From: DASTCC01 sp035711465
Lineage (GTDB): Bacteria > Acidobacteriota > Vicinamibacteria > Vicinamibacterales > SCN-69-37
Assembly: GCA_035711465.1 (NCBI GenBank)
Contig: DASTCC010000231.1
Span: 1 to 7,235 of the forward strand
Length of the DNA: 7,235 nucleotides
Direction: 5' to 3'
Shown here: positions 1 to 4,732 of the stretch, piece by piece
Layout of the letters: every line of letters begins with the position of its first letter
How positions within the stretch are numbered: the first letter of the stretch is position 1
Position numbers and translations under genes: made by a program
Notes under the pieces: generated by a model
What the model saw: the letters and a program-made list of their open reading frames with translations, nothing else
Told to the model about the DNA's origin: nothing
Databases searched by the model: none

Positions 1-186
1 GGCGCGGTCGTCCAGGATCACCGCGGTCGCGCGCGTTGACGACAGCCGCGAGGCGTATCGGGGATTCGCCAGGAACGTGACGTCGCCGGGCCCGGCATCG
101 TCGAGGCCGGCGACGCGCGCGACGTCGAGACTGCCATCCCCCTCGAGACGGCATCCTATGCGGGCCGCCAACTCGCGAAGCGTCAC
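1..186 (-). CDS. lpxD: LpxD, UDP-3-O-acylglucosamine N-acyltransferase (N-terminal part, cut by window edge)
   Basis: The first 62 residues are visible and continue beyond base 1. LpxD adds the second acyl chain to UDP-3-O-acylglucosamine in the cytoplasm, the third step of lipid A synthesis. The piece starts MTLRELAARIG and runs through an EGDGSLDVARVAGLDDAGPG segment to a DVTFLANPRYASRLSSTRA segment. That order, and the TFLANPxY motif in particular, is typical of the LpxD N-terminal uridine-binding domain. The left-handed beta-helix acyltransferase domain and catalytic His lie outside the window. The start is GTG (184-186): it fits the usual LpxD N-terminus, and there is no ATG or GTG further upstream in frame before position 216. 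No Shine-Dalgarno is visible, but a TATACT -10-like hexamer lies 8 bases upstream. It lies 57 bp downstream of the Mit_KHE1-like gene on the same strand. Family assignment is firm; only the N-terminus was read. Confidence 0.9.
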   Translation of the reverse strand, partial: MTLRELAARIGCRLEGDGSLDVARVAGLDDAGPGDVTFLANPRYASRLSSTRATAVILDDRA

Positions 187-194
187 GGCCGGCG

Positions 195-200
195 AGTATA
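195..200 (-). promoter_or_regulatory. Candidate -10 element just upstream of lpxD
   Basis: Read on the minus strand the hexamer is TATACT, a 5/6 match to TATAAT. It ends 8 bases before the GTG of lpxD, which would put transcription start at or within a few bases of the start codon, giving a leaderless or nearly leaderless mRNA. No good -35 is visible at 16-18 bases upstream, so lpxD may also be read through from the genes before it. Confidence 0.35.
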
Positions 201-243
201 CAACCTGACGAATGGCGCGGACCGCGCACTCAGCCGATCGTCT

Positions 244-933
244 TCAGGATGGGCGCGCGGCGGCGCGATTGACGAAGGCGGTGAGCCGCAGCAGGCCGAG
301 CGCCTGGGCGAGCTGGCGGAGCTTCTCGTTGCGCTCGGGCGGCGCCATGCGGAGCGCGGCGCGGACGGCCGCGAGATCGGCCGACGGCTGCATCTGCCAG
401 TCGATTTCCTGCAGCCCGCGCTTCGCGCCGCGCAGGGCGAAGAAGTGGCCGACGGCGCGGAACACGAAGTACCAGGAAATGATGTTCGGACCGGGCACGA
501 AGAAGAACAGCGGACCGGTGATGCAGGTGATGACCGCGTCGATCACGCACCAGCGCCGGTGCTTGGCGTAGTCGGCCTGCAGTTGTTCTCGGGCCACCGC
601 CATCGCGCGCGGCCCGTCGAGATCGGCCGGATGCGCCAGCCGCGCCGCCTTCACGTGACGAAGCTGCCAGAGCAGTCGTTGTTCGGCGATGGCGTCGGCG
701 ATCTTCCCCATCACCCAGCGGCCGATGCCGCCCTTTTCGCTCGCTTCGCCGCGTTCGGCGCGCGCCCGTTCGGCCTCCGCCTCGGCGAGCATCATCTGGA
801 AGCGGGACACCTGCCGCTGCCAGAACGAGCGGCGGCGATCCGCCGGCGACGCTTCCTCGGTCACCGGCTCGACGTCGTTCTCCGCGTAGAGCTCGTGGCG
901 ATCGGTGGCCACCGGCACCAGAAACACGTCCAT
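244..933 (-). CDS. Membrane protein resembling the mitochondrial K+-H+ exchange-related family (Mit_KHE1)
   Basis: 229 residues. The N-terminus MDVFLVPVATDRHELYAE is followed by a charged, Ala/Glu/Arg-rich helical stretch (about 35-65), then a hydrophobic block at about 128-165: VIDAVITCITGPLFFFVPG, then a PNIISWYFVFRAVGHFFALRGAK segment. The arrangement of a short valine/proline start, a hydrophobic hairpin with PGPN, and an FRAxxHxxALRGAK tail resembles the Mit_KHE1 family, linked in yeast to mitochondrial K+/H+ exchange. I assign it from remembered pattern, not a search, and the bacterial function is unknown. It probably has two membrane-associated segments and no signal peptide. The ATG at 931-933 has AGGATC about 4 bases upstream, overlapping the TAG stop of the preceding phospholipase C-like gene; the gap is 7 bp, so the two are co-transcribed and probably translationally coupled. 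The reading frame is firm, the family moderate. Confidence 0.72.
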   Translation of the reverse strand: MDVFLVPVATDRHELYAENDVEPVTEEASPADRRRSFWQRQVSRFQMMLAEAEAERARAERGEASEKGGIGRWVMGKIADAIAEQRLLWQLRHVKAARLAHPADLDGPRAMAVAREQLQADYAKHRRWCVIDAVITCITGPLFFFVPGPNIISWYFVFRAVGHFFALRGAKRGLQEIDWQMQPSADLAAVRAALRMAPPERNEKLRQLAQALGLLRLTAFVNRAAARPS

Positions 934-940
934 CGGGATC

Positions 941-1873
941 CTATTGGCGAAGACGCAGCTGCGGGGGCCGGGGTTCCCGGCGCAGCAGATCCGGCCGTCC
1001 GGCCTCGGTCCAGGCGGCCACGACCACGCTGACGGTGGCGCTGGTCGCGTCGCTCAAACGTCGTTCGAGCGTCCGGCGAACCCCGTTCATGAACAGCCGG
1101 AAGTACTCGTCGTCGTACTCGGTTCGCCCCGCCTTGGCGGCGAGATCCGCCTCCAGGATGCCCGCGACGAGCGTCTGGCTTTCGACGACGGTGGCGAACG
1201 CGTACTCGCGAATCGCGCCCACCGGCCGCACCTCGACCGCCGCCAGCTTCAGATTGCTCAGGTTGCGCAGCACCACCTGCGTCTCGAAGCGCGAATGGAT
1301 GCCGCGCTGTCCGGTCAACTGCCCGTCGTAGTTCAGCACCGCATGAAACGGCTGGTTGGCGTCCTGAACGTAGTGACCGAGGACCGCCGTGAGGTAGCGC
1401 GCGTTGCTCGCGGCGTACGGCGACACGCCCTTGCCGATGTCGGCGAACGCCTTCACCAGCCGTTGATAGACATCCTCGATCCGCCACGGCAGCCGGCCCA
1501 TCCGATTCGCCCGCTCGGCGCCGTAGCGCGCGACGTACGCATGCCACTCGCGCGGCACGCCGTGGAACGGCGGCGGCTCGTCGAGGCCGTCGATGTCGAG
1601 AAAGTGATTCGGATCTTCGTCGCCGAGATCGGTGCGCAGCCCGACGATGCGCCAGAGATCGGGATCGGCGACGTGTTCGCCGATGAACTCGCGCTCCTGC
1701 GTCAGAAACGGCCGCAGGTCGCCCGGCATGTTGTCGATCGCGCGCCGCATCAGGTAGCGATGCACGTCCAGGCCCCATCCCTGAACGGGCGCAGGCACGA
1801 GCGCCGCTGACGCGGCAGCCAACACCGCGGCCGTCAGGATGCGCAGATGCGACCTCCGGCCGAATGACGCCAT
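941..1873 (-). CDS. Secreted zinc-dependent phospholipase C / S1-P1 nuclease-fold hydrolase
   Basis: 310 residues. A signal peptide (about 1-32: Arg-rich start, then LTAAVLAAASAALVPA) ends in PVQG before Trp33, which would become the mature N-terminus. In this superfamily the N-terminal Trp is itself a zinc ligand. The other ligands can be read in order: His38 (WGxxxH), Asp70 (HVADPD), His90 (DPNHF), His167, Asp171 and His177 (HYVQDANQPFH), His193 and Glu197 (GIHSRFE). The spacing 4-6-16-4 over the last five is close to Bacillus cereus phospholipase C (4-6-14-4), and the final ligand is Glu as there, where S1/P1 nucleases have Asp. All nine ligands are present, so an intact trinuclear zinc site is expected. 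Phosphodiester hydrolysis outside the cytoplasm is likely; lipid versus nucleic acid substrate is not settled. It leads the leftward cluster with the Mit_KHE1-like gene. No clear Shine-Dalgarno precedes the ATG. Confidence 0.85.
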   Translation of the reverse strand: MASFGRRSHLRILTAAVLAAASAALVPAPVQGWGLDVHRYLMRRAIDNMPGDLRPFLTQEREFIGEHVADPDLWRIVGLRTDLGDEDPNHFLDIDGLDEPPPFHGVPREWHAYVARYGAERANRMGRLPWRIEDVYQRLVKAFADIGKGVSPYAASNARYLTAVLGHYVQDANQPFHAVLNYDGQLTGQRGIHSRFETQVVLRNLSNLKLAAVEVRPVGAIREYAFATVVESQTLVAGILEADLAAKAGRTEYDDEYFRLFMNGVRRTLERRLSDATSATVSVVVAAWTEAGRPDLLRREPRPPQLRLRQ

Positions 1874-1879
1874 CTCAAC

Positions 1880-1889
1880 ATGCTAGCAT
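1880..1889. promoter_or_regulatory. Palindromic candidate bidirectional -10 between divergent starts
   Basis: The 26 bp between the divergent starts at 1873 (minus) and 1900 (plus) contain the perfect palindrome ATGCTAGCAT. On either strand it reads TGCTAGCAT, an extended -10 pattern (TGn plus a 4/6 hexamer). The hexamer ends 10 bases before gatC and 6 bases before the phospholipase C-like gene, so transcripts would have almost no leader. No convincing -35 is seen on either side, as is common for extended -10 promoters. This is a motif-level inference. Confidence 0.35.
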
Positions 1890-1899
1890 CCTGGCCGAG

Positions 1900-2223
1900 A
1901 TGCCTTCGTCGTTCACGCCCGACGACGTGCGCCGCATCGCGGCGCTTGCACAGTTGTCATTGACTCCCGCGGAGGTCGACCACTTCGCGACCCAGCTTGC
2001 CGCGATCCTCGCCTACGCCGAGACCGTCCAGCGCGTCGACACGACCGGCGTCGAGCCGATGTCCCATCCGCTCGGCCTTTCGCTCGCGACCGGCGCAGAA
2101 GCGGGACGCGCCGACCAGGTCCTGCCGTGCGCCGATCGCGCCGAGGTCCTTGCCGGCGCCCCCGACGCCGCCCGTGAGGCGGGCGTGTTCCGCGTCCCGC
2201 GCGTCATCAACCCCGATGCGTGA
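1900..2223 (+). CDS. gatC: GatC, subunit C of Asp-tRNA(Asn)/Glu-tRNA(Gln) amidotransferase
   Basis: 107 residues, close to the usual 95-100. GatC is the small belt subunit that wraps GatA and GatB in the cytoplasmic GatCAB complex, which converts misacylated Glu-tRNA(Gln) and/or Asp-tRNA(Asn) to the correct aminoacyl-tRNA. Visible hallmarks are the N-terminal helix FTPDDVRRIAALAQLSLTPA, the middle GVEPMSHPL motif (about residues 50-58), an RADQV and a RAEVL segment, and the C-terminal GVFRVPRVI. The start at 1900 (MPSSFTPDD) matches the family N-terminus. An in-frame ATG at 1864 would add 12 unconserved residues and overlap the divergent gene. No Shine-Dalgarno is evident. It overlaps gatA by 8 bases, indicating translational coupling. 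Confidence 0.95.
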   Translation: MPSSFTPDDVRRIAALAQLSLTPAEVDHFATQLAAILAYAETVQRVDTTGVEPMSHPLGLSLATGAEAGRADQVLPCADRAEVLAGAPDAAREAGVFRVPRVINPDA

Positions 2224-3664
2224 TCCGTTCGCCTCGGCGGCCGCCATCCGCGACGCGATCCGTCGCAAGGACCTGACGTCGCGCGACGCGGTCGAAGCGT
2301 CGCTCGCGCGCATCGGCGCCGTCGATGCCAGGCTGAACGCTTTTCGCGTCGTCGCGCGCGAGGCGGCGCTCGCCCGCGCCGATGAGCTCGATCGCCGCGA
2401 CGAGCCGGCTGGCCCGCTGCACGGCGTGCCGGTCGCGCTCAAGGACAACCTGAGCACGCGTGGGATCGCGACGACCGCGGGATCGAAGATCCTCGAGAAC
2501 TACCGTCCGATCTACGACGCCACCGTCGTCGACCGCCTCGAGCAGGCCGGCGCGGTGATTGTCGGCAAGACCACTTGCGACGCGTTCGCGATGGGATCGT
2601 CGACGGAGAACTCCGGCTACGGGCCGACCCGCAATCCGTGGAACCTGGATCGGGTGCCGGGCGGCTCGAGCGGCGGATCGGCGGCAGCCGTCGCCGGCGG
2701 CCTGGTGGCGCTTGCCCTCGGATCGGATACCGGTGGATCGATCCGCCAACCGGCGGCGCTCTGCGGCATCGTCGGGCTGAAGCCGACGTACGGCGCGGTG
2801 TCGCGCTACGGTCTGCTCGCGTTCGCGTCCTCGCTCGATCAGATCGGTCCGTTCGGCCGCACGGTCGAAGACGCGGCGCTGCTCTTCGACGCGATCGCCG
2901 GACACGATCCGCGCGACGCGACGTCGGCGCCGCGACCGCACGAAGCGACCGCCGCTGCTGTGCGCGAGCCCGCCGCAGCTCTCCGCGTCGGCGTGCCGCG
3001 GCATCTCTTCGAGGAAGGCGTCGACGCGCCCGTTCTCGCCGCCTTCGAGGCGAGCCTCGAGACGCTTCGTTCGCTCGGCGCGACGATCGAGACCGTCGAG
3101 CTGCCGCACTCGCCGCTCGGCGTCGCCGTCTATTACCTGGTCGCGACGGCGGAAGCGAGCGCCAATCTGGCGCGCTACGACGGCGTGCGCTATGGCTGTC
3201 GGCGACCGGCGACGTCACTCGAGGCAATGTACGAGGCAAGCCGATCGACGGGGTTCGGCGCCGAGGTCAAGCGCCGCATCATGCTCGGCACCTACGTGCT
3301 GAGCGCCGGCTACCGCGACGCGTATTACCTGAAGGCGCAGCAGGTGCGCACGCTCATCCGCCGCGATTTCGATCGCGCCTTCGAGAAGGTCGATGTCATC
3401 GCGACGCCGACGAGCCCGACCGCGGCGTTTCCCATCGGCGCGCGCGTCGACGACCCGCTGTCGATGTACCTGGCCGACATCTTCACGGTCCCGGCGCCGC
3501 TCGCGGGGCTGCCGGCGATCAGCGTGCCCTGCGGTTTCACACCCGAGGATCTGCCGTTAGGTCTGCAGTTCGTCAGCCGGCCGTGGGCCGATCGCTTGCT
3601 GCTCCAGGCCGCGGCCGCCTACGAGCGCGCCACCGCCTGGCACGAGCGTCACCCGGCGATCTGA
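2216..3664 (+). CDS. gatA: GatA, glutaminase/amidase subunit of Asp-tRNA(Asn)/Glu-tRNA(Gln) amidotransferase
   Basis: 482 residues, the usual full length. GatA hydrolyses glutamine and passes the ammonia to GatB, where the tRNA-bound Glu or Asp is amidated. It is an amidase-signature enzyme: the GGSSGGSAAAVAGG signature spans about 149-162. The Ser-cisSer-Lys triad can be placed by comparison with the family as Lys76 (ALKDNL), Ser151 and Ser175 (DTGGSIRQPA). LKPTYGxVSRYGL and the C-terminal GLPAISVPCG and LPLGLQF motifs are also present. The ATG at 2216 is chosen because RDPFASAAAIRDAI is the normal N-terminus; the frame stays open upstream only as a shadow of gatC. One local oddity is GKTTCDAFAMGSSTENS (118-134), where GKxNMDEFAMG is the more usual form. 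gatB is not in the window. The gene ends tail-to-tail with a 16-bp overlap against the leftward membrane-protein gene, and no terminator lies between them. Confidence 0.97.
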   Translation: MRDPFASAAAIRDAIRRKDLTSRDAVEASLARIGAVDARLNAFRVVAREAALARADELDRRDEPAGPLHGVPVALKDNLSTRGIATTAGSKILENYRPIYDATVVDRLEQAGAVIVGKTTCDAFAMGSSTENSGYGPTRNPWNLDRVPGGSSGGSAAAVAGGLVALALGSDTGGSIRQPAALCGIVGLKPTYGAVSRYGLLAFASSLDQIGPFGRTVEDAALLFDAIAGHDPRDATSAPRPHEATAAAVREPAAALRVGVPRHLFEEGVDAPVLAAFEASLETLRSLGATIETVELPHSPLGVAVYYLVATAEASANLARYDGVRYGCRRPATSLEAMYEASRSTGFGAEVKRRIMLGTYVLSAGYRDAYYLKAQQVRTLIRRDFDRAFEKVDVIATPTSPTAAFPIGARVDDPLSMYLADIFTVPAPLAGLPAISVPCGFTPEDLPLGLQFVSRPWADRLLLQAAAAYERATAWHERHPAI

Positions 3665-3993
3665 GACGACGGGCGATTGAGCAGCTTGACGATCGCCCAG
3701 GTCACGAGCACGACGAACGCGATCGGCAGGAGCGGCGCGAGAATCGCCGCGAGCGCGCCGATGAGGAGCACGGCGGCGCCGACGAGCAGGATCACACCGC
3801 CGATGAGTCCGGCGATGACACCGAAGACGAGACGCAGGAGCAGGAACGGCAGCGTCAGCACGCCGAAGAGCAGCCGGAGCGGCAGGAACACCACCCACAG
3901 CACCACCTTCAGCGCGACCATCAGCACGGTCAGGCCGATGAGCGCGATCACGCCCATCGTCACGAACACCAGCAGCGCCAGCATTCCCGACAT
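3649..3993 (-). CDS. Small, very hydrophobic membrane protein of unknown function
   Basis: 114 residues, almost wholly hydrophobic: MSGMLALLVFVTMGVIALIG, then VVLWVVFLPLRLLFG and LTLPFLLLRLVFGVIAG segments, then two further segments up to LLPIAFVVLVTWAIVKLL, closing with a short polar tail (NRPSSQIAG). Four or so membrane segments are likely, broken by Leu-Pro-Leu-Arg and LLLR turns whose few arginines may set topology. The ATG at 3991-3993 is chosen because a perfect AGGAGG lies 6 bases upstream and the hydrophobic protein begins there; a longer frame upstream adds only Ser/Arg-rich residues. I do not recognise a family. It follows the hsp20 gene on the same strand, but an intrinsic terminator separates them and I see no good promoter in the gap, so expression may depend on read-through. 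It overlaps the 3' end of gatA by 16 bp in convergent orientation. Confidence 0.8.
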   Translation of the reverse strand: MSGMLALLVFVTMGVIALIGLTVLMVALKVVLWVVFLPLRLLFGVLTLPFLLLRLVFGVIAGLIGGVILLVGAAVLLIGALAAILAPLLPIAFVVLVTWAIVKLLNRPSSQIAG

Positions 3994-3999
3994 ACCCGA

Positions 4000-4005
4000 C
4001 CTCCT
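4000..4005 (-). promoter_or_regulatory. Ribosome binding site deciding the start of the small membrane protein
   Basis: Read on the minus strand this is AGGAGG, a perfect Shine-Dalgarno with a 6-base spacer to the ATG at 3991-3993. It is the strongest ribosome binding site in the window and fixes the start. Confidence 0.8.
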
Positions 4006-4009
4006 GGTG

Positions 4010-4024
4010 CGCCCGGAACGGGCG
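4010..4024. repeat. Short perfect inverted repeat upstream of the small membrane protein gene
   Basis: CGCCCG GAA CGGGCG has two perfect 6-bp arms around 3 bases. In the leftward transcript it would form a GC-rich hairpin ending 4 bases before the AGGAGG of the small membrane protein gene, so it could shield or expose that site. It could equally be a protein-binding dyad or chance in GC-rich DNA. Confidence 0.4.
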
Positions 4025-4073
4025 GATGTACTCGAAACAGACGAGCGCGCTGGCAGGCGTGTTCCGGACAACG

Positions 4074-4102
4074 AAAAAGGGCAGGGGTCGACGCCCCTGC
4101 CC
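4074..4102 (-). terminator. Rho-independent terminator of the leftward hsp20 gene
   Basis: On the minus strand GGGCAGGGG (4102-4094) pairs perfectly with CCCCTGCCC (4087-4079) across a 6-base loop, followed directly by TTTTT (4078-4074). It lies 22 bases past the hsp20 stop. The plus strand has no T-run after the stem, so it acts leftward only. Confidence 0.88.
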
Positions 4103-4124
4103 TCTGTGTCCCGCGAGCCTCGCG

Positions 4125-4562
4125 TCAGCCGTTGATCTGAATCTGACGAGGCCGGCTCTCTTCACGCCGCGGCAGCGTCACCGTCAGCACGCCGTCGGCA
4201 TACGCGGCCGCGACCTTCGCGGGGTCGACCGCCGCCGGCAGCGTGAAGCTGCGGCGGAACGCGCCAAACCCGCGCTCCATGCGGTGGTACTGCTCGCCGC
4301 GCGCGTCCTTCTCGAACGTCCGTTCGCCCTCGATGGTGAGGACGTTGTTCTCGAAGGTCACCTTGATGTCTTCCCGCTTCATCTCCGGCAGCTCGGCCTT
4401 CACCACGATGTCCTTGTCGGCGTTTTCGACGATGTCGACCGCCGGCACCCACGCGCCGCGTGAGAGCGGCTCGTCGCCGAACGCGAGATCGAACATGCGC
4501 TGCAGCCGATCCACCTCGACTGCCGCCAGACCACGCACCGGACTCCAACGCGTCAATGTCAT
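4125..4562 (-). CDS. Hsp20 / alpha-crystallin family small heat-shock protein
   Basis: 145 residues, typical of a bacterial class A small heat-shock protein. These ATP-independent cytoplasmic chaperones hold unfolding proteins for DnaK/ClpB. The N-terminal arm (1-38) ends in WVPAVDIVEN, the usual entry to the alpha-crystallin domain (about 39-133). Within it are DIVVKAELPEMKREDIKV, NNVLTIEGER, an ERGFGAFRRSFTLP segment (97-109) and GVLTVTLPR (124-132). The C-terminal tail carries the oligomer-locking IxI motif as IQI (141-143). The ATG at 4560-4562 is preceded by GGAGG 10 bases upstream, a slightly long but usable spacing. A promoter candidate and a HAIR-like operator lie upstream and an intrinsic terminator follows, so it looks like a monocistronic heat-inducible unit. 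Confidence 0.95.
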   Translation of the reverse strand: MTLTRWSPVRGLAAVEVDRLQRMFDLAFGDEPLSRGAWVPAVDIVENADKDIVVKAELPEMKREDIKVTFENNVLTIEGERTFEKDARGEQYHRMERGFGAFRRSFTLPAAVDPAKVAAAYADGVLTVTLPRREESRPRQIQING

Positions 4563-4627
4563 TGCCTGCTTCCCTCCAGATTCAGTTCCCGGGTGCCAGC
4601 GTCATCTCGCGCCCACCCGACGTTCAG

Positions 4628-4656
4628 AGGATAGCAACAATATGAGCGTGATGCAA
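4628..4656 (-). promoter_or_regulatory. Candidate sigma70-type promoter for the leftward hsp20 gene
   Basis: On the minus strand TTGCAT (4656-4651) is separated by exactly 17 bases from TATCCT (4633-4628). The matches to consensus are partial (3/6 and 4/6), but the spacing is ideal and the site sits in an AT-rich island in otherwise GC-rich DNA, directly downstream of the HAIR-like operator. Predicted transcription start is near 4621, giving a leader of about 60 bases that contains the GGAGG. Confidence 0.4.
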
Positions 4657-4668
4657 CTATATAAGTTG
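4654..4668. repeat. Second inverted repeat overlapping the HAIR-like operator
   Basis: CAACT ATATA AGTTG has perfect 5-bp arms around 5 bases. Its right arm shares bases 4665-4668 with the HAIR-like site, and its left arm overlaps the -35 candidate of the leftward hsp20 promoter. It may be part of a composite operator or a chance feature of the AT-rich island. Confidence 0.35.
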
Positions 4669-4685
4669 AGTATCTGATACTCATC
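4665..4685. promoter_or_regulatory. HAIR-like operator, probable HspR binding site, between divergent hsp20 genes
   Basis: The site reads GTTGAGT-N7-ACTCATC, against the HAIR consensus CTTGAGT-N7-ACTCAAG: 11 of 14 positions match with the correct 7-base spacer. The core is a perfect inverted repeat, TGAGTATC T GATACTCA (4667-4683). HAIR is bound by HspR, a MerR-family repressor that uses DnaK as co-repressor in actinobacteria. Location between two divergent small-heat-shock genes fits this role. It lies 8 bases upstream of the -35 candidate of the leftward gene and 48 bases before the start of the rightward one. No hspR gene is in the window, so the regulator is inferred. Confidence 0.65.
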
Positions 4686-4732
4686 TATTTGCCGCGTCAA
4701 TCCTCGTCAGACGAAATCCCGCCACGATCTGT

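Noticed and set aside
861..1778. A 305-codon minus-strand frame overlapping the phospholipase C-like gene
   Set aside because: Arg/Ser-rich, no motif, and out of frame with the gene that carries all nine zinc ligands.
941..1873. Tat export of the phospholipase C-like protein from the RR in its N-terminus
   Set aside because: GRRSHLRIL has the two arginines but lacks the rest of the SRRxFLK pattern; a Sec signal peptide explains it equally well, so I made no Tat call.
1864..1899. An upstream ATG that would lengthen gatC by 12 residues
   Set aside because: The added residues are not part of the GatC family N-terminus, and the start would overlap the divergent gene; MPSSFTPDD at 1900 fits better.
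3994..4071. An upstream extension of the small membrane protein by 26 residues
   Set aside because: The added part is Ser/Arg-rich, and the perfect AGGAGG lies 6 bases before the internal ATG at 3991-3993.
2575..4140. A 521-codon plus-strand frame over gatA and the membrane protein gene
   Set aside because: It is out of frame with gatA, and its charged Glu/His/Gln-rich tail is simply the antisense reading of the hydrophobic membrane protein gene.
4563..4732. CIRCE element (HrcA site) or a typical sigma32 promoter in the hsp20 intergenic region
   Set aside because: No TTAGCACTC-N9-GAGTGCTAA pattern and no CTTGAA/CCCCAT pair with proper spacing; the dyad present fits HAIR instead.
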